Shown piece after piece: positions 26,572-36,934 of a DNA stretch of 64,000 bases. The translations under genes were made by a program, and so were the position numbers. Numbering within the stretch: the first letter of the stretch is position 1; the number at the start of each line of letters is the position of its first letter. Source of the stretch: Sphingomonas hankyongi (lineage in GTDB: Bacteria; Pseudomonadota; Alphaproteobacteria; Sphingomonadales; Sphingomonadaceae); NCBI RefSeq assembly GCF_023516575.1, contig NZ_JAMGBE010000001.1:372001-436000 (forward strand), read 5' to 3'. A model generated the notes under the pieces. That model ran no database searches. It was given only the letters and a program-made list of their open reading frames with translations, and was not told the DNA's origin.

Positions 26572-27225
26572 TCAGGCGTTCCCGTCTAGGATCGCATCGA
26601 TCTGGGCCGCGACTGCTTCGACGGACGCCATGCCGTCCACGCGGCGCACGAGGTCCTTCGCCTCATAATAGGGAAGGATCGGCTGCGTCTTGGCGCGATA
26701 TTCGGCCATGCGGGTCCGGACCGTCTCTTCATTGTCGTCCGGGCGCCGCTTGAACTCGGTCGATCCGCAGGCGTCGCAGACTCCTTCGATCTTCGTAGGC
26801 CGGAAGCTGTCGTGATATCCCGCGCCGCAATTCGCGCAGCTGAAGCGGCCGGTGATCCGCTTGACCAGCTCATCCTCGTCCACCGCCAGCTCGATCACAT
26901 GGTCAAGCCGACGTCCGCGCTCGGCAAGCAGAAAATCGAGAGCCTCAGCCTGCGCCTGCGTCCGCGGAAAGCCGTCGAAGATGGCGCCCTGCTCGGATGC
27001 GGCGTCGAGCCGCTCCCCGATCAGCGCGCTGACGATCGCGTCGCTGACGAGCTCGCCGCGTTCCATCACGGCCTTGGCCTGGAGGCCGACGGGCGTGCCC
27101 GCGGCGACCGCCGCGCGGAGCATGTCCCCGGTCGACAGCTGCATCATGCCGCGCGCCGCCTGAAGGCGTGCCGCCTGCGTGCCCTTGCCCGCCCCCGGCG
27201 GCCCCAGAAGAATGATGTTCAGCAA
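26572..27225 (-). CDS. adk: Adenylate kinase (zinc-finger LID form)
   Basis: The 217-residue protein has P-loop GPPGAGKGTQ, an NMP-binding region around TGDMLR, DGFPRTQAQAEAL, and RFSCANCGAGYHDSF then CDACGS in the LID. The four Cys are of the zinc-LID form, instead of the H-bonded LID of E. coli. It interconverts ATP+AMP and 2 ADP. The start is TTG (27225), with GGAGGG six bases upstream. It sits at the end of the ribosomal block after secY. Confidence 0.96.
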   Translation of the reverse strand: MLNIILLGPPGAGKGTQAARLQAARGMMQLSTGDMLRAAVAAGTPVGLQAKAVMERGELVSDAIVSALIGERLDAASEQGAIFDGFPRTQAQAEALDFLLAERGRRLDHVIELAVDEDELVKRITGRFSCANCGAGYHDSFRPTKIEGVCDACGSTEFKRRPDDNEETVRTRMAEYRAKTQPILPYYEAKDLVRRVDGMASVEAVAAQIDAILDGNA

Positions 27226-27255
27226 CGCGAACCCTCCCCCCTCGTTCGCCGCGGA

Positions 27256-28623
27256 CTAGCGCCTGCGCGGCGTCGTCTTGAGCTTAGCCTTCTTTATGAG
27301 GTCGCCATATTGGTGAGCAATCAGATGGCTTTGGATCTGGCTGACCGTGTCCATCGTCACGTTGACGACGATGAGCAGGCTGGTGCCGCCGAGACGGAAA
27401 CTGAGACCTGCCTGCGCGGTGAGCATCTCCGGGATAAGGCAGATGAGGACCAGATAGGCGGCGCCCACGACGGTGATGCGGTTGAGCAGGTAATCGAAAT
27501 ATTGCTCGGTCGCCTTGCCCGGGCGGATGCCGGGAATGAATCCGCCATGCCGCTTCAGATTGTCGGCCGTTTCCTCGCTGTTGAACTGCACGGCCGTGTA
27601 GAAGAAGCAGAAGAAGGCGATGCCGAGGCCGTAGAGCAGCATGTAGAGCGGCGAGCCGTGCTGCAGATAGGTGCTGACGGTGATCAGCCAGTCGCTGGCG
27701 CTCCCTTCGGCCGACGTCCGGTTACCCGCCCACTGCAGGATCGTCAGCGGCATCAGCAGGAGCGACGACGCGAAGATCGGCGGGATGACGCCTGCGGTAT
27801 TGAGCTTGATCGGCAGGTGCGAGCGCTCCTGCTGCATCCCGCGCGCGGTTTGCCGCTTCGGATATTGGATCAGCACGCGACGCTGCGCCCGCTCCATGAA
27901 GCAGATGAACAGAACGAGCGCGGCGGCGATGGCGACGATGCCCACAACCACCAGCGGGTTCAGCGTGCCTGTGCGGCTGCCTTCCAGCAGCTGGGCAATG
28001 CCCTGCGGCAGACGCGCGACGATGCCGGCCATGATGATGAGCGAGACGCCGTTGCCGATGCCTCGGCTGGTGATCTGCTCACCGATCCACATGAGGAACA
28101 GGGTGCCGCCGACAAGAGAGACGGTTCCGGCGATCTCGAACAGGAGACCCGGCTGTACGACCGCCTGGATGCCCTGGTTGACCGACTGGGATTCGAGCCC
28201 GCGGATCGCCAGATAGCCTTGCACCAGGGTGATCGCGACCGTCAGGTAGCGAGTATATTGGTTGAGCTTCTTGCGGCCGGTCTCGCCCTCTTTCCTGAGC
28301 TGCTGCCAGGACGGGTAGAGCGTGGCCCCCAGCTGCACGACGATCGACGCCGTGATGTACGGCATGACGCCGAGCGCGATGATGCTGAAGCGCTCCAGCG
28401 CGCCGCCGGAGAATGTGTTGAACACGTCGAGGATGCCGCCGCTCTGCGTCTGGTAAAGCGTCTGCATTGCGACTGGATCGATGCCGGGGACCGGGACGAA
28501 CGACAGCAAGCGGAACAGGATCAGCGCGCCAAGCGTGAACCAAAGCCTCTTCTTAAGCTCGGTCGCCTTCGAAAAATTGGCGAGACTGATGCTGGAGGCA
28601 AGTTGTTCGGCTGCGGATGCCAT
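27256..28623 (-). CDS. secY: Preprotein translocase subunit SecY
   Basis: The 455-residue, ten-helix inner-membrane channel is recognised by the pore and signal elements GGALERFSIIALGVMPYITASIVVQL, the long cytoplasmic loop LRKEGETGRKKLNQYTRYL, and the C-terminal AYLVLICLIPE. It forms the Sec channel with SecE and SecG. It is separated from rplO by a 91-bp gap that contains a terminator-like hairpin. Confidence 0.97.
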   Translation of the reverse strand: MASAAEQLASSISLANFSKATELKKRLWFTLGALILFRLLSFVPVPGIDPVAMQTLYQTQSGGILDVFNTFSGGALERFSIIALGVMPYITASIVVQLGATLYPSWQQLRKEGETGRKKLNQYTRYLTVAITLVQGYLAIRGLESQSVNQGIQAVVQPGLLFEIAGTVSLVGGTLFLMWIGEQITSRGIGNGVSLIIMAGIVARLPQGIAQLLEGSRTGTLNPLVVVGIVAIAAALVLFICFMERAQRRVLIQYPKRQTARGMQQERSHLPIKLNTAGVIPPIFASSLLLMPLTILQWAGNRTSAEGSASDWLITVSTYLQHGSPLYMLLYGLGIAFFCFFYTAVQFNSEETADNLKRHGGFIPGIRPGKATEQYFDYLLNRITVVGAAYLVLICLIPEMLTAQAGLSFRLGGTSLLIVVNVTMDTVSQIQSHLIAHQYGDLIKKAKLKTTPRRR

Positions 28624-28639
28624 TCAAAAAATTCCCTGG

Positions 28640-28681
28640 AAAAACAAACGGCGGCGAGAGGCCTGAAATCCCCCGCCGCCG
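28640..28681 (-). terminator. Terminator-like hairpin between rplO and secY
   Basis: On the minus strand CGGCGGCG and CGCCGCCG pair perfectly across 17 nt and are followed by TTTGTTTTT. It looks like an intrinsic terminator or attenuator, which is unusual inside the spc operon, where secY normally follows rplO without a break. Confidence 0.6.
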
Positions 28682-28714
28682 ATATAGTGGCTCATCGCCT
28701 GTTGTCTAAGACCC

Positions 28715-29239
28715 TTAGGCTTCGGCGGCGGCGCGCTTGCGCGAACCCTTCTTCGCGGCAGCGAGCTCGGCCGGATTCTTGCGCTCGATCAGCTCGATCG
28801 ATCCGCCAGCCTTCTCGACTGCCTCGCGGGCACCCTTCGACACGCCGGCGACCTTGAAGGCCAGCTTGGCCTTGATTTCACCCTTGCCGAGCAGGCGGAC
28901 CCCGTCCTTGCCGCCACGGGCAAGGCCGGCAGCCTTGAGCGCGTCATGGTCGAGCGTGCCCTTGGCTTCGAGCTTGCCGGCGTCGATCGCCTTCTGGACC
29001 GCACCGAGGTTCACCTCGGCATAATCCTTGGCGAAGATGTTGTTGAAGCCGCGCTTCGGCAGCCGCATGTGAAGGGGCATCTGGCCGCCTTCGAACCCGG
29101 CGATCGACACGCCCGAGCGCGACTTGGCGCCCTTCTGGCCGCGCCCGGCAGTCTTTCCGAGACCGGAACCGATGCCGCGGCCGACTCGAACGCGTCCCTG
29201 ACGGGCACCCTTGTTATCGCGAATTTCGTTAAGTTTCAT
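28715..29239 (-). CDS. rplO: 50S ribosomal protein L15
   Basis: The 174-residue protein opens [20 protein letters not shown] and has [16 protein letters not shown] and LPKRGFNN, as in L15. The tail ([15 protein letters not shown]) is a short low-complexity extension. ATG 29239 is the family start; the open frame continues upstream without homology. Confidence 0.97.
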   Translation of the reverse strand: MKLNEIRDNKGARQGRVRVGRGIGSGLGKTAGRGQKGAKSRSGVSIAGFEGGQMPLHMRLPKRGFNNIFAKDYAEVNLGAVQKAIDAGKLEAKGTLDHDALKAAGLARGGKDGVRLLGKGEIKAKLAFKVAGVSKGAREAVEKAGGSIELIERKNPAELAAAKKGSRKRAAAEA

Positions 29240-29293
29240 ATCGTTGCACTCGCTTTCGCTTTTGTCGCGCATGCCCAAGATGGGCAGGATTGG

Positions 29294-29476
29294 TTATGCC
29301 GCTTCTTCGACCCGAACGAGATGCTGCACCTTGCGGACCTGGCCGAGCACTTCGGGCGTGCCCTCCACTTCCACGCTGCGGTGCAGCTTGTTCAGCCCGA
29401 GACCGACGAGCGTCGCGCGCTGCGTCTTGTCGCGGCGGATCGGCGATCCGGTCTGGGTGATCTTGATCTTCGCCAT
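29294..29476 (-). CDS. rpmD: 50S ribosomal protein L30
   Basis: The 60-residue protein reads [25 protein letters not shown], typical L30. I prefer the ATG at 29476 to the GTG just upstream, since GGAG stands 8 nt before it. It lies 5 bp after the rpsE stop. Confidence 0.95.
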   Translation of the reverse strand: MAKIKITQTGSPIRRDKTQRATLVGLGLNKLHRSVEVEGTPEVLGQVRKVQHLVRVEEAA

Positions 29477-29481
29477 CACTC

Positions 29482-30231
29482 TTACTCCGCGATCGCTTCG
29501 GCCTGGGCTTCCGCCTCGGCAGCGCTTGCGCCGCCACGGCCGAGCAGGTCGGCGACCTTCTTGCCGCGACGCTGGGCGACAGCGCGCGGGCTGGTCTGTT
29601 CCTTGAGCGCCTCGAAGGTCGCACGGATCATGTTGTACGGGTTCGAGGTGCCGACCGACTTGGTGACCACGTCGTGGACGCCGAGACTCTCGAAGATCGC
29701 GCGCATCGGGCCGCCGGCGATGATGCCGGTTCCGGCCGGAGCCGAACGGATCGCAACGCGGCCGGCGCCGAAATGGCCGATGCCGTCATGGTGCAGCGTG
29801 CGGCCGTCGCGCAGCGGAACGCGGACCATTGCCTTCTTGGCAGCCGCAGTCGCCTTGCTGATCGCTTCTGGAACTTCGCGAGCCTTGCCGTGGCCGAAGC
29901 CCGCACGGCCCTTGCCGTCGCCGACCACCACCAGCGCCGCGAAGCCGAAGCGCTTACCGCCCTTCACGGTCTTGGAGACGCGGTTGATGTGGACGAGCTT
30001 CTCGATCAGCTCCTCGCCGCCTTCCTCGTCGTCACGACGCCCACGGCGATCGTCACGACGCCCGCGGCCGCCACGGCCGCCGCCATCGCGCCCGCCGCGT
30101 CCGCCGCGAGGACCGCGCCCGCGCGGAGCCTGCTGCTGCTGCTCCTCAGCCTGGGCCGGGGCCGCCTCGGCGACCTGCGCGACCTCGGTCGGGTCGGTGT
30201 TGGTCTCGTTGGTCTGGTTCTCGTCTTGCAT
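29482..30231 (-). CDS. rpsE: 30S ribosomal protein S5 with long N-terminal RGG-type extension
   Basis: The S5 core starts near residue 74 ([32 protein letters not shown]) and is normal to the end. In front of it are about 72 extra residues: a Glu/Gln/Ala stretch, four consecutive Gln, and then an Arg/Gly block ([15 protein letters not shown]) as in RGG RNA-binding tails. S5 is 249 residues here against about 167 in E. coli. The family fidelity function is unchanged; the extension's role is unknown. Confidence 0.95.
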   Translation of the reverse strand: MQDENQTNETNTDPTEVAQVAEAAPAQAEEQQQQAPRGRGPRGGRGGRDGGGRGGRGRRDDRRGRRDDEEGGEELIEKLVHINRVSKTVKGGKRFGFAALVVVGDGKGRAGFGHGKAREVPEAISKATAAAKKAMVRVPLRDGRTLHHDGIGHFGAGRVAIRSAPAGTGIIAGGPMRAIFESLGVHDVVTKSVGTSNPYNMIRATFEALKEQTSPRAVAQRRGKKVADLLGRGGASAAEAEAQAEAIAE

Positions 30232-30232
30232 T

Positions 30233-30586
30233 CTAGAACTCCAGTCCGCCTTCGCGGGCGGCGTCGGCCAGCGCCTTCACGCGGCCGTGAAACAGGAACC
30301 CGCCACGATCGAAGACGACGCTCGACACGCCGGCCTTCTTCGCGCGCTCCGCAAGCGCCTTGCCGACAGCGACGGCGCTATCCTTCGTGGCGCCCGTCTT
30401 GAGCTTGATGTCCTTGTCGAGGGTCGAGGCCGCGGCGAGCGTCTTGCCCGCGCTGTCGTCGATGACCTGCGCATAGATGTGACGGCCCGAGCGGTGGACC
30501 GAAAGACGCGGCTTGCCGGATGCACGCGAACGAAGCGACGTGCGAACGCGGCGGCGGCGACGATCGAAGAGAGAGAGTTTCGCCAT
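30233..30586 (-). CDS. rplR: 50S ribosomal protein L18
   Basis: The 117-residue protein has [29 protein letters not shown] and ends in [19 protein letters not shown], as in bacterial L18, which binds 5S rRNA. It is one base from rpsE. Confidence 0.97.
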   Translation of the reverse strand: MAKLSLFDRRRRRVRTSLRSRASGKPRLSVHRSGRHIYAQVIDDSAGKTLAAASTLDKDIKLKTGATKDSAVAVGKALAERAKKAGVSSVVFDRGGFLFHGRVKALADAAREGGLEF

Positions 30587-30589
30587 GGC

Positions 30590-31126
30590 TTACTTCTTCT
30601 TGCCTTCTTTGCGGAAGATATACTCGCCGCGATACTTGATGCCCTTGCCCTTGTACGGCTCCGGCTTGCGCCAGCGGCGGATCTCGGCGGCAACCTGACC
30701 GACCTTCTGGCGATCGATACCGGTGATCTCGACCGTGTTCTGGTCGGGCGTCTTGATGTCGATGCCTTCAGGAACCGGGAAGTTCACGTCGTGGCTGTAG
30801 CCGAGCTGTAGGCGCAGGTTCTTGCCCTGGGCCTGCGCGCGGTAGCCGACGCCGGTGATCTCGAGCACCTTGGTGAAACCTTCGGTGACGCCGGTGACGA
30901 GGTTCTGCACCAGCGTGCGCTGCATGCCCCACGCCGCGCGATTGCGTTGCGCGTCGACGAGCGGGGTGACGCGGATCTCGCCTTCGGCAACCTCATATTT
31001 CACGAGATCGTCGAGCAGCTGCATCGCGAGCTGGCCCTTCGGCCCTTTCACGGTGAGCGTGCCGCTTTCGACCGTCGCGGTGACGCCGGTCGGCACGGCA
31101 ATCGGTTTCTTGCCAATGCGGGACAT
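30590..31126 (-). CDS. rplF: 50S ribosomal protein L6
   Basis: The 178-residue protein opens [20 protein letters not shown] and has two alpha/beta repeats, closing with [19 protein letters not shown]. Standard L6 length. Its ATG overlaps the rpsH stop by one base. Confidence 0.97.
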   Translation of the reverse strand: MSRIGKKPIAVPTGVTATVESGTLTVKGPKGQLAMQLLDDLVKYEVAEGEIRVTPLVDAQRNRAAWGMQRTLVQNLVTGVTEGFTKVLEITGVGYRAQAQGKNLRLQLGYSHDVNFPVPEGIDIKTPDQNTVEITGIDRQKVGQVAAEIRRWRKPEPYKGKGIKYRGEYIFRKEGKKK

Positions 31127-31521
31127 TAGAACACCTCCGCCAGCACTTCGCCGCCAACGTTCTGCTCGCGCGCTTCGGCGTCCGACAGCACGCCGCGGGG
31201 GGTCGACACGATGATCGTGCCGAGACCGTTGCGGATGCGCGGAAGCTCACGCGCCGCGGAATAAACGCGACGGCCAGGCTTGGACACGCGGGCCAGGTGC
31301 TGGATCGCCGGCTGGCCCTCGAAATACTTCAGCTCGATGCGCAGGCCCTTCTGCCCGGCAAGTGCTTCTTCGGAATATCCGCGGATATAGCCCTCGCGCT
31401 GAAGCACATCGAGCACGCGCGTGCGCAGCTTCGACGCCGGCGTCAGGATGCTATCCTTGCGCGCCTGCTGGCCGTTGCGGATGCGGGTGAGCATATCACC
31501 CAGAGGATCGGTCATCGCCAT
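31126..31521 (-). CDS. rpsH: 30S ribosomal protein S8
   Basis: The 131-residue protein opens [20 protein letters not shown] and ends in GGEVLAEVF after the STPRGVLSD motif. It is a 16S-binding early assembly protein and translational regulator of the spc operon in E. coli; I cannot show the same control here. Confidence 0.97.
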   Translation of the reverse strand: MAMTDPLGDMLTRIRNGQQARKDSILTPASKLRTRVLDVLQREGYIRGYSEEALAGQKGLRIELKYFEGQPAIQHLARVSKPGRRVYSAARELPRIRNGLGTIIVSTPRGVLSDAEAREQNVGGEVLAEVF

Positions 31522-31534
31522 CCGTTACAATCCC

Positions 31535-31840
31535 TTACCAGCTCGACTTGATGACGCCCGGAATCAGGCCCTTGTTGGCCAGCTCCCGAAGCATGATCCG
31601 CGAAAGACGGAACTTGCGATAATAAGCACGGCTGCGGCCGGTCAGCTCACAGCGATTGCGGACGCGCGTCGGGTTCCCGTTGCGCGGCAGCTCCGCCATC
31701 TTGAGCCGAGCGATCAGCCGCTCGGTCTCGTCGCGCGATTCATCGTCCGCGATCGCTTTCAGCTTCGCGTACTTCGCCGCATTCTTCTCAACGAGCTTCT
31801 TGCGACGCTCGTTCTTGTTGATCGAACTCAGTTTCGCCAT
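31535..31840 (-). CDS. rpsN: 30S ribosomal protein S14
   Basis: The 101-residue protein is the zinc-free long form: [19 protein letters not shown] and [23 protein letters not shown], with no CxxC pairs. Confidence 0.97.
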   Translation of the reverse strand: MAKLSSINKNERRKKLVEKNAAKYAKLKAIADDESRDETERLIARLKMAELPRNGNPTRVRNRCELTGRSRAYYRKFRLSRIMLRELANKGLIPGVIKSSW

Positions 31841-31874
31841 GACTTAAGTTCTTCTCTCCTAACGGGCAGACCGC

Positions 31875-32627
31875 TTACGCGGCCTGCCGCTGCTCCTCAG
31901 TCGGGAAGGGGAAGTTGAACAGGCGCAGCAACTCGCGCGCCTCTTCATCCGTCTTCGCCGTCGTTGTGATGATGACGTCCATGCCCCGGACCTTGTCGAT
32001 CTGGTCGTAGTTGATCTCGGGGAAGATGATCTGTTCCTTCAGGCCCATCGCATAATTCCCGCGGCCGTCGAACGACTTGGGGTTGAGGCCGCGGAAGTCG
32101 CGGACACGCGGGAGGGCGATCGTCACGAGACGATCGAGGAACTCGAACATGCGGTCGCGACGCAGCGTGACCTTGCAGCCGATCGGCATGCCTTCGCGCA
32201 GCTTGAACTGAGCGATCGACTTCTTCGCCTTGGTGATCACCGGCTTCTGGCCCGAAATCTGCTGCATCTCGGCGGCAGCGGTCTCGACGCGCTTCTTGTC
32301 CTGCGTTGCCTCGCCGACGCCCATGTTGATGACGATCTTCTCGAGGCGTGGAACCTCGAGCCGGTTCTTGTAACCGAACTTTTCGATCATCGCCTTGACG
32401 ATCGTGTCCTCATACTCGGACTTCAGGCGCGGCTTGTAGTTCGCCGGCGTCTTCGACGGCTTGTCGGCCGTCTTCGCGGCCTTGGGCACCGAAGCCTCTT
32501 CGACCTTCGGCAAGGCTTCGATCGCCTCGGCTTCGGCCTTCTCAGCCTCGCCGACGCGCTCGACCTCTACCTGCTCGGTCTCGGGCGTCTCAACCGCCTC
32601 TTCGACCTTCTTTTCCTTATCAGCCAT
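31875..32627 (-). CDS. rplE: 50S ribosomal protein L5 with acidic N-terminal extension
   Basis: The L5 core begins near residue 64 ([21 protein letters not shown]) and is complete: [43 protein letters not shown]. Before it lie about 62 extra residues, rich in Glu, Ala, Val and Lys. The protein is 250 residues against about 180 to 190 usual. The start has SD GGAG 9 nt upstream and overlaps rplX by 8 nt, so the extension is real and in frame. Confidence 0.95.
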   Translation of the reverse strand: MADKEKKVEEAVETPETEQVEVERVGEAEKAEAEAIEALPKVEEASVPKAAKTADKPSKTPANYKPRLKSEYEDTIVKAMIEKFGYKNRLEVPRLEKIVINMGVGEATQDKKRVETAAAEMQQISGQKPVITKAKKSIAQFKLREGMPIGCKVTLRRDRMFEFLDRLVTIALPRVRDFRGLNPKSFDGRGNYAMGLKEQIIFPEINYDQIDKVRGMDVIITTTAKTDEEARELLRLFNFPFPTEEQRQAA

Positions 32628-32940
32628 GGATCAGCTCTCCAGACTTGGCCGCAACGCGGACCTTCTTGCCGTCACGCTCCTCGAAGCGGACGCGGGTCGG
32701 CGCACCGGTCTTCGGGTCGGCGATTGCGACCTTCGACACGTGCAGCGGCGCTTCCTTGCGCTCGATCCCGCCTTGGGGATTGAGCTGCGACGGCTTGCGG
32801 TGGCGCGCATGGACGTTCACGCCCGACACGACGACCTTCATTTCCTTCGGCATCGCCTTGACGACCTCGCCGGTGCGGCCCTTGTCCTTGCCGGACAGGA
32901 CCACGACCTTGTCGCCCTTCTTGATCTTCTGCGCGGCCAT
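32620..32940 (-). CDS. rplX: 50S ribosomal protein L24
   Basis: The 106-residue protein opens with the KOW motif [22 protein letters not shown], then [28 protein letters not shown]. It initiates 50S assembly. Its ATG abuts the rplN stop by one base. Confidence 0.97.
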   Translation of the reverse strand: MAAQKIKKGDKVVVLSGKDKGRTGEVVKAMPKEMKVVVSGVNVHARHRKPSQLNPQGGIERKEAPLHVSKVAIADPKTGAPTRVRFEERDGKKVRVAAKSGELIHG

Positions 32941-33308
32941 TACAGCACCTCCGGCGCAAGGCTGATGATCTTCATGTGCTTCTTCGCGCGAAGCTCACGG
33001 ACCACCGGGCCGAAAATACGAGTGCCGATCGGCTCCTCGTTCTTGTTGACGAGCACCGCCGCGTTCGAATCGAAGCGGATCACCGAACCGTCGGGACGGC
33101 GGATGTCCTTCGCGGTGCGAACGATCACCGCGCGGTGAACGTCGCCCTTCTTCACGCGGCCGCGCGGAGCGGCTTCCTTGACGCTGACGACGATGATGTC
33201 GCCGACGCCGGCGGTACGGCGCTTCGAGCCGCCCAGCACCTTGATGCACTGAACGCGCTTGGCTCCGCTGTTGTCCGCAACGTCCAGGTTGGACTGCATC
33301 TGGATCAT
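32940..33308 (-). CDS. rplN: 50S ribosomal protein L14
   Basis: The 122-residue protein opens [27 protein letters not shown] and ends [12 protein letters not shown], invariant L14 features. It contacts L19 and helix 95 of 23S rRNA. Confidence 0.98.
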   Translation of the reverse strand: MIQMQSNLDVADNSGAKRVQCIKVLGGSKRRTAGVGDIIVVSVKEAAPRGRVKKGDVHRAVIVRTAKDIRRPDGSVIRFDSNAAVLVNKNEEPIGTRIFGPVVRELRAKKHMKIISLAPEVL

Positions 33309-33337
33309 GGTTCGACCCTACCTCTTCCCAAATCTAC

Positions 33338-33727
33338 TCAGGCGTCCGCTTCGGCGACGTCTTCGGCCTTGGCCTTCTTCGTCGACTTCTTGGCGGGCTT
33401 CTCAGCCTTTTCCTCTGCCGGCTGCGAAGGCTCGGCGTCGGTCGGCGCAACGATTTCCGGCTCGTCGATCTCGACTGCGCCGATCTTGGCTGCACCGATG
33501 CGGTCGACGACCTTCCACGTCTTCAGCTTCGAGATCGGGGCGCATTCTTCGATGCGCACGATCTCGCCGACGTGGAACTCGTTCGCCGCGTCGTGAGCGT
33601 GATACTTCTTCGACAGCTTGATGATCTTGCCGTACAGCGGGTGCTTCACCCGCCGCTCGACGCGGACCACCACGGTCTTGTCACCCTTGTCGGACACCAC
33701 GGTGCCGGTGAGGACGCGCTTTGGCAT
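33338..33727 (-). CDS. rpsQ: 30S ribosomal protein S17 with C-terminal extension
   Basis: The S17 core runs from [34 protein letters not shown] to about residue 82. About 45 more residues follow, rich in Glu/Ala then Lys/Ala ([27 protein letters not shown] region). The length is 129 against about 85 in E. coli. I start at ATG 33727; an upstream open frame is not S17-like. Confidence 0.95.
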   Translation of the reverse strand: MPKRVLTGTVVSDKGDKTVVVRVERRVKHPLYGKIIKLSKKYHAHDAANEFHVGEIVRIEECAPISKLKTWKVVDRIGAAKIGAVEIDEPEIVAPTDAEPSQPAEEKAEKPAKKSTKKAKAEDVAEADA

Positions 33728-33740
33728 TCCTATTCTCTCC

Positions 33741-33953
33741 TCAACCCTGCTGCGTTTCGGCAGTGCGGGCGCGCTGGTGCTGAAGCGTCTTGATGCGCGC
33801 AATCGTGCGGCGCACCTCACGCACGCGGCTCGGCTTTTCGAGCTGGTTGGTCGCCGACTGGAAGCGGAGGTTGAATTGCTCGCGCTTCAGTTCGATCAGC
33901 TGCTGCTGCAGCTGGTCGTCGGTCTTGACCTTGAGATCGTCGATCACGGCCAC
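33741..33953 (-). CDS. rpmC: 50S ribosomal protein L29
   Basis: The 70-residue protein has [38 protein letters not shown], the L29 coiled hairpin. The start is GTG, one base after the rplP stop. Confidence 0.96.
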   Translation of the reverse strand: MAVIDDLKVKTDDQLQQQLIELKREQFNLRFQSATNQLEKPSRVREVRRTIARIKTLQHQRARTAETQQG

Positions 33954-33954
33954 C

Positions 33955-34389
33955 TTACTTTTCCTCTTCCATCAGGCTCTCGCCCAGGCGGGCGACGACC
34001 TTGGTCTTGATCGGCAGCTTTTCCGCCGCGCGCTCGAAGGCCGTCTTGGCGATCGCGCCGGGGACGCCGTCGAGCTCGAACAGGATCCGGCCAGGCTTCA
34101 CTCGGGCGACCCAGAATTCCGGCGAGCCCTTGCCCGAGCCCATGCGGACTTCGGCAGGCTTCGACGACACTGGCACGTCCGGGAAGATGCGGATCCACAA
34201 CCGGCCCTGGCGGCGGATGTGACGCGTGATCGCGCGGCGAGCCGCCTCGATCTGGCGGGCAGTGATCCGCTCCGGCTCCATGGCCTTCAGGCCGAAAGCG
34301 CCGAAGTTGAGCTCGGTCCCGCCCTTGGCATTGCCATGGATGCGGCCCTTGAAGGCCTTGCGGAACTTGGTGCGCTTGGGTTGCAGCAT
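33955..34389 (-). CDS. rplP: 50S ribosomal protein L16
   Basis: The 144-residue protein opens [24 protein letters not shown] and has [44 protein letters not shown]. It is a late 50S assembly protein near the A-site. Confidence 0.98.
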   Translation of the reverse strand: MLQPKRTKFRKAFKGRIHGNAKGGTELNFGAFGLKAMEPERITARQIEAARRAITRHIRRQGRLWIRIFPDVPVSSKPAEVRMGSGKGSPEFWVARVKPGRILFELDGVPGAIAKTAFERAAEKLPIKTKVVARLGESLMEEEK

Positions 34390-34408
34390 CTCTTACTTTC
34401 CTTCGCGC

Positions 34409-35122
34409 TTACCGGTTGCCACGCTCTTCGCGCGCCGGACGGACGCCGGAGGTTTGAGCCTCCATCATCAGCCGGTCCTGCGCGAGCGGGTCGTGGCCGA
34501 GAATCTCGCCCTTGAAGACCCACACCTTCACGCCGCAGACACCGTAAGCGGTATGCGCTTCGGCCTCGGCGTAATCGACGTTGCCGCGCAGCGTGTGCAG
34601 CGGAACGCGGCCCTCGCGGTACCATTCGGTCCGCGCGATCTCCGCTCCGCCCAGACGGCCCGCGCAGGTGATACGAATGCCCTCGGCGCCAAGGCGCAGC
34701 GCGGACTGCACGGCGCGCTTCATGGCGCGGCGGAACGCGATACGGCGCTCGAGCTGGTCGGCGACGCCCTGCGCGACGAGCTTGGCGTCGATCTCCGGCT
34801 TGCGGATCTCGACGATGTTGAGGCTGACCTCGGAGCCGGTCATCTTCTGAAGCTCGCGCTTCAGCTTCTCGATGTCCGCGCCCTTCTTGCCAATGATGAC
34901 GCCGGGACGAGCAGCATAGATGCTGATGCGGCAGATCTTCGCGGGACGCTCGATAACCACCTTCGAGATCGCCGCCTGCGGCAGCTTCTCGACAATGTAG
35001 CGGCGGATCTTGAGGTCCTCGAGGAGCAGCCGGCCGTAATCGTCGCCTTCGGCGAACCAGCGGCTGTCCCAGGTGCGGTTGATCTGCAGGCGAAGCCCGA
35101 CAGGAGACGTTTTCTGACCCAT
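34409..35122 (-). CDS. rpsC: 30S ribosomal protein S3
   Basis: The 237-residue protein opens [24 protein letters not shown] domain follows with [20 protein letters not shown], then [19 protein letters not shown]. It forms part of the mRNA entry channel. Its ATG shares its last base with the rplV stop region. Confidence 0.97.
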   Translation of the reverse strand: MGQKTSPVGLRLQINRTWDSRWFAEGDDYGRLLLEDLKIRRYIVEKLPQAAISKVVIERPAKICRISIYAARPGVIIGKKGADIEKLKRELQKMTGSEVSLNIVEIRKPEIDAKLVAQGVADQLERRIAFRRAMKRAVQSALRLGAEGIRITCAGRLGGAEIARTEWYREGRVPLHTLRGNVDYAEAEAHTAYGVCGVKVWVFKGEILGHDPLAQDRLMMEAQTSGVRPAREERGNR

Positions 35123-35499
35123 TACGCTTCTTCCTGCTCGCGCACGACGACGCGGATGCGGCTGAACGGCTTGACGATGCGCGACGAACGGCCGCGCGCG
35201 CGGGTCGCGAAGCGCTTCATCGAGATCGACTTGCCGACGCTTGCCTCGGCGACGACCAGAGCGTCGACGTCGAGATTGTGGTTGTTCTCGGCATTCGCGA
35301 CGGCGGAGGCCAGGACCTTGTAGACATCCTCGCTCATGCCCTTGGGGCTGAACTTCAGGATGTTCAAAGCCTGCTCGACCTTCTTGCCGCGGATCATCTG
35401 GGCGACGAGATTGAGCTTGCGCGCGGAGCCGCGGATCGTGTTGCCGATCGCGAGCGCTTCCTTCTCGGCCACCTTGCGGGGTGCAACTGGCTTGCTCAT
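35122..35499 (-). CDS. rplV: 50S ribosomal protein L22
   Basis: The 125-residue protein has [27 protein letters not shown] and a long beta hairpin toward [20 protein letters not shown], which lines the exit tunnel. It overlaps rpsS and rpsC by one base each. Confidence 0.97.
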   Translation of the reverse strand: MSKPVAPRKVAEKEALAIGNTIRGSARKLNLVAQMIRGKKVEQALNILKFSPKGMSEDVYKVLASAVANAENNHNLDVDALVVAEASVGKSISMKRFATRARGRSSRIVKPFSRIRVVVREQEEA

Positions 35500-35774
35500 C
35501 AGCGCTTGCCCTTCTTGTCAGCGGCATGGCCGTGGAACGTGCGCGTCGGTGCGAACTCGCCGAGCTTCATGCCGACCATCTCTTCATTGACCGACACCGG
35601 CACGAACTTGCGGCCGTTGTAGACATTGAAGGTGAGGCCGACGAACTGCGGCAGGATCGTCGAGCGGCGCGACCAGGTCTTGATCGGCGCTCGGCCACCC
35701 TTGTCCTGCGCAGCTTCCGCCTTCTTCAGAAGCGAAAGCTCGACGAACGGACCTTTCCAGACGGAACGGGCCAT
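35499..35774 (-). CDS. rpsS: 30S ribosomal protein S19
   Basis: The 91-residue protein opens [20 protein letters not shown] and has [25 protein letters not shown] and the end [20 protein letters not shown]. Standard S19. Confidence 0.98.
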   Translation of the reverse strand: MARSVWKGPFVELSLLKKAEAAQDKGGRAPIKTWSRRSTILPQFVGLTFNVYNGRKFVPVSVNEEMVGMKLGEFAPTRTFHGHAADKKGKR

Positions 35775-35777
35775 GGA

Positions 35778-36614
35778 TTAACCCTTCTTCTTCGCGTGAC
35801 GCGACCGAATGATGAACTTGTCGGTCGCCTTGTTGTGACGGGTACGAGCACCCTTGGTCGGCTTGCCCCAGGGGGTAACCGGATGACGGCCGCCCGAAGT
35901 CCGGCCTTCGCCACCGCCGTGCGGGTGGTCGACCGGGTTCTTGGCGACGCCGCGGGTCAGCGGACGCTTGCCCAGCCAGCGCGTGCGGCCGGCCTTGGCA
36001 AAGGTCTGGTTCGCATTGTCCGGGTTCGACACGGCGCCAACCGTCGCCATGCAGTCGGAGCGCACATAGCGCTGCTCGCCTGAATTGAGCCTGACGATGA
36101 CCATCCCGCGATCGCGGCCGACGACCTGGACGTAGGTGCCTGCGGCACGCGCAATCTGGCCGCCCTTGCCGGGCTTCAGCTCGACATTGTGGACGATGGT
36201 GCCGACCGGCATCTGGCCGATCTCCATCGCATTGCCGGGCTTCACGTCGACCTTCTTGCCGGCGATCACCTTGTCGCCCTGAGCGAGACGCTGCGGAGCG
36301 ATGATGTATGCCTGCTCGCCACCCTCATAGGTGATGAGCGCGATGAAGGCCGAACGGTTCGGATCATACTCGAGCCGTTCGACGGTCGCGGCGACGTCCC
36401 AGGTACGGCGCTTGAAGTCGATGTAGCGGTACTTCTGCTTGTGACCGCCCGCGATCCCGCGCGAGGTCACGTGGCCCTTGTTGTTGCGGCCGCCGGTCTT
36501 GCGCTTGCCTTCGGTCAGCGCCTTGACGGGCTTGCCCTTCCACAGCGCGGACTTGTCGACCAGGATCAGGCCGCGGCGGGCCGGAGAGGTCGGCTTATAT
36601 TGCTTGAGTGCCAT
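35778..36614 (-). CDS. rplB: 50S ribosomal protein L2
   Basis: The 278-residue protein opens [17 protein letters not shown] and has [22 protein letters not shown]. The conserved C-terminal [22 protein letters not shown] is intact, including the peptidyl-transferase-associated His. No extension. Confidence 0.98.
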   Translation of the reverse strand: MALKQYKPTSPARRGLILVDKSALWKGKPVKALTEGKRKTGGRNNKGHVTSRGIAGGHKQKYRYIDFKRRTWDVAATVERLEYDPNRSAFIALITYEGGEQAYIIAPQRLAQGDKVIAGKKVDVKPGNAMEIGQMPVGTIVHNVELKPGKGGQIARAAGTYVQVVGRDRGMVIVRLNSGEQRYVRSDCMATVGAVSNPDNANQTFAKAGRTRWLGKRPLTRGVAKNPVDHPHGGGEGRTSGGRHPVTPWGKPTKGARTRHNKATDKFIIRSRHAKKKG

Positions 36615-36934
36615 TACGCCCGCACCCCTTCCGTAATGTCGATCGACTGGCCCTCGGCGAGGGTGACGATCGCCTTCTTCACGTCCGAACGCTGATAGGG
36701 CCTGCCCTTCCAGCGCTTGGTCTTGCCCTTGCTGACGATCGTGTTGACGCCCGTCACCGTGACTCCGAACAGCGCCTCAACGGCCGCCTTGATCTCGGGC
36801 TTGGTGGCGCGCGGCGCGACCTTGAACACGACCGAGTTCGTCTCCGACAGCATCGTCGACTTCTCGGTGATGTGCGGCGCGAGCACGATGTCGTAGTGGC
36901 GCGCGTCTGCCGCCGCCTGCTGCTTCTTAGCCAT
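36614..36934 (-). CDS. rplW: 50S ribosomal protein L23
   Basis: The 106-residue protein has [43 protein letters not shown], the L23 fold that docks trigger factor and SRP at the tunnel exit. It overlaps rplB by one base and rplD by 8 bases. Confidence 0.97.
   Translation of the reverse strand: MAKKQQAAADARHYDIVLAPHITEKSTMLSETNSVVFKVAPRATKPEIKAAVEALFGVTVTGVNTIVSKGKTKRWKGRPYQRSDVKKAIVTLAEGQSIDITEGVRA

Noticed and set aside
26812..28857. A 681-codon open frame antisense to adk and secY
   Set aside because: It crosses two genes and their gap, with no SD or domain.
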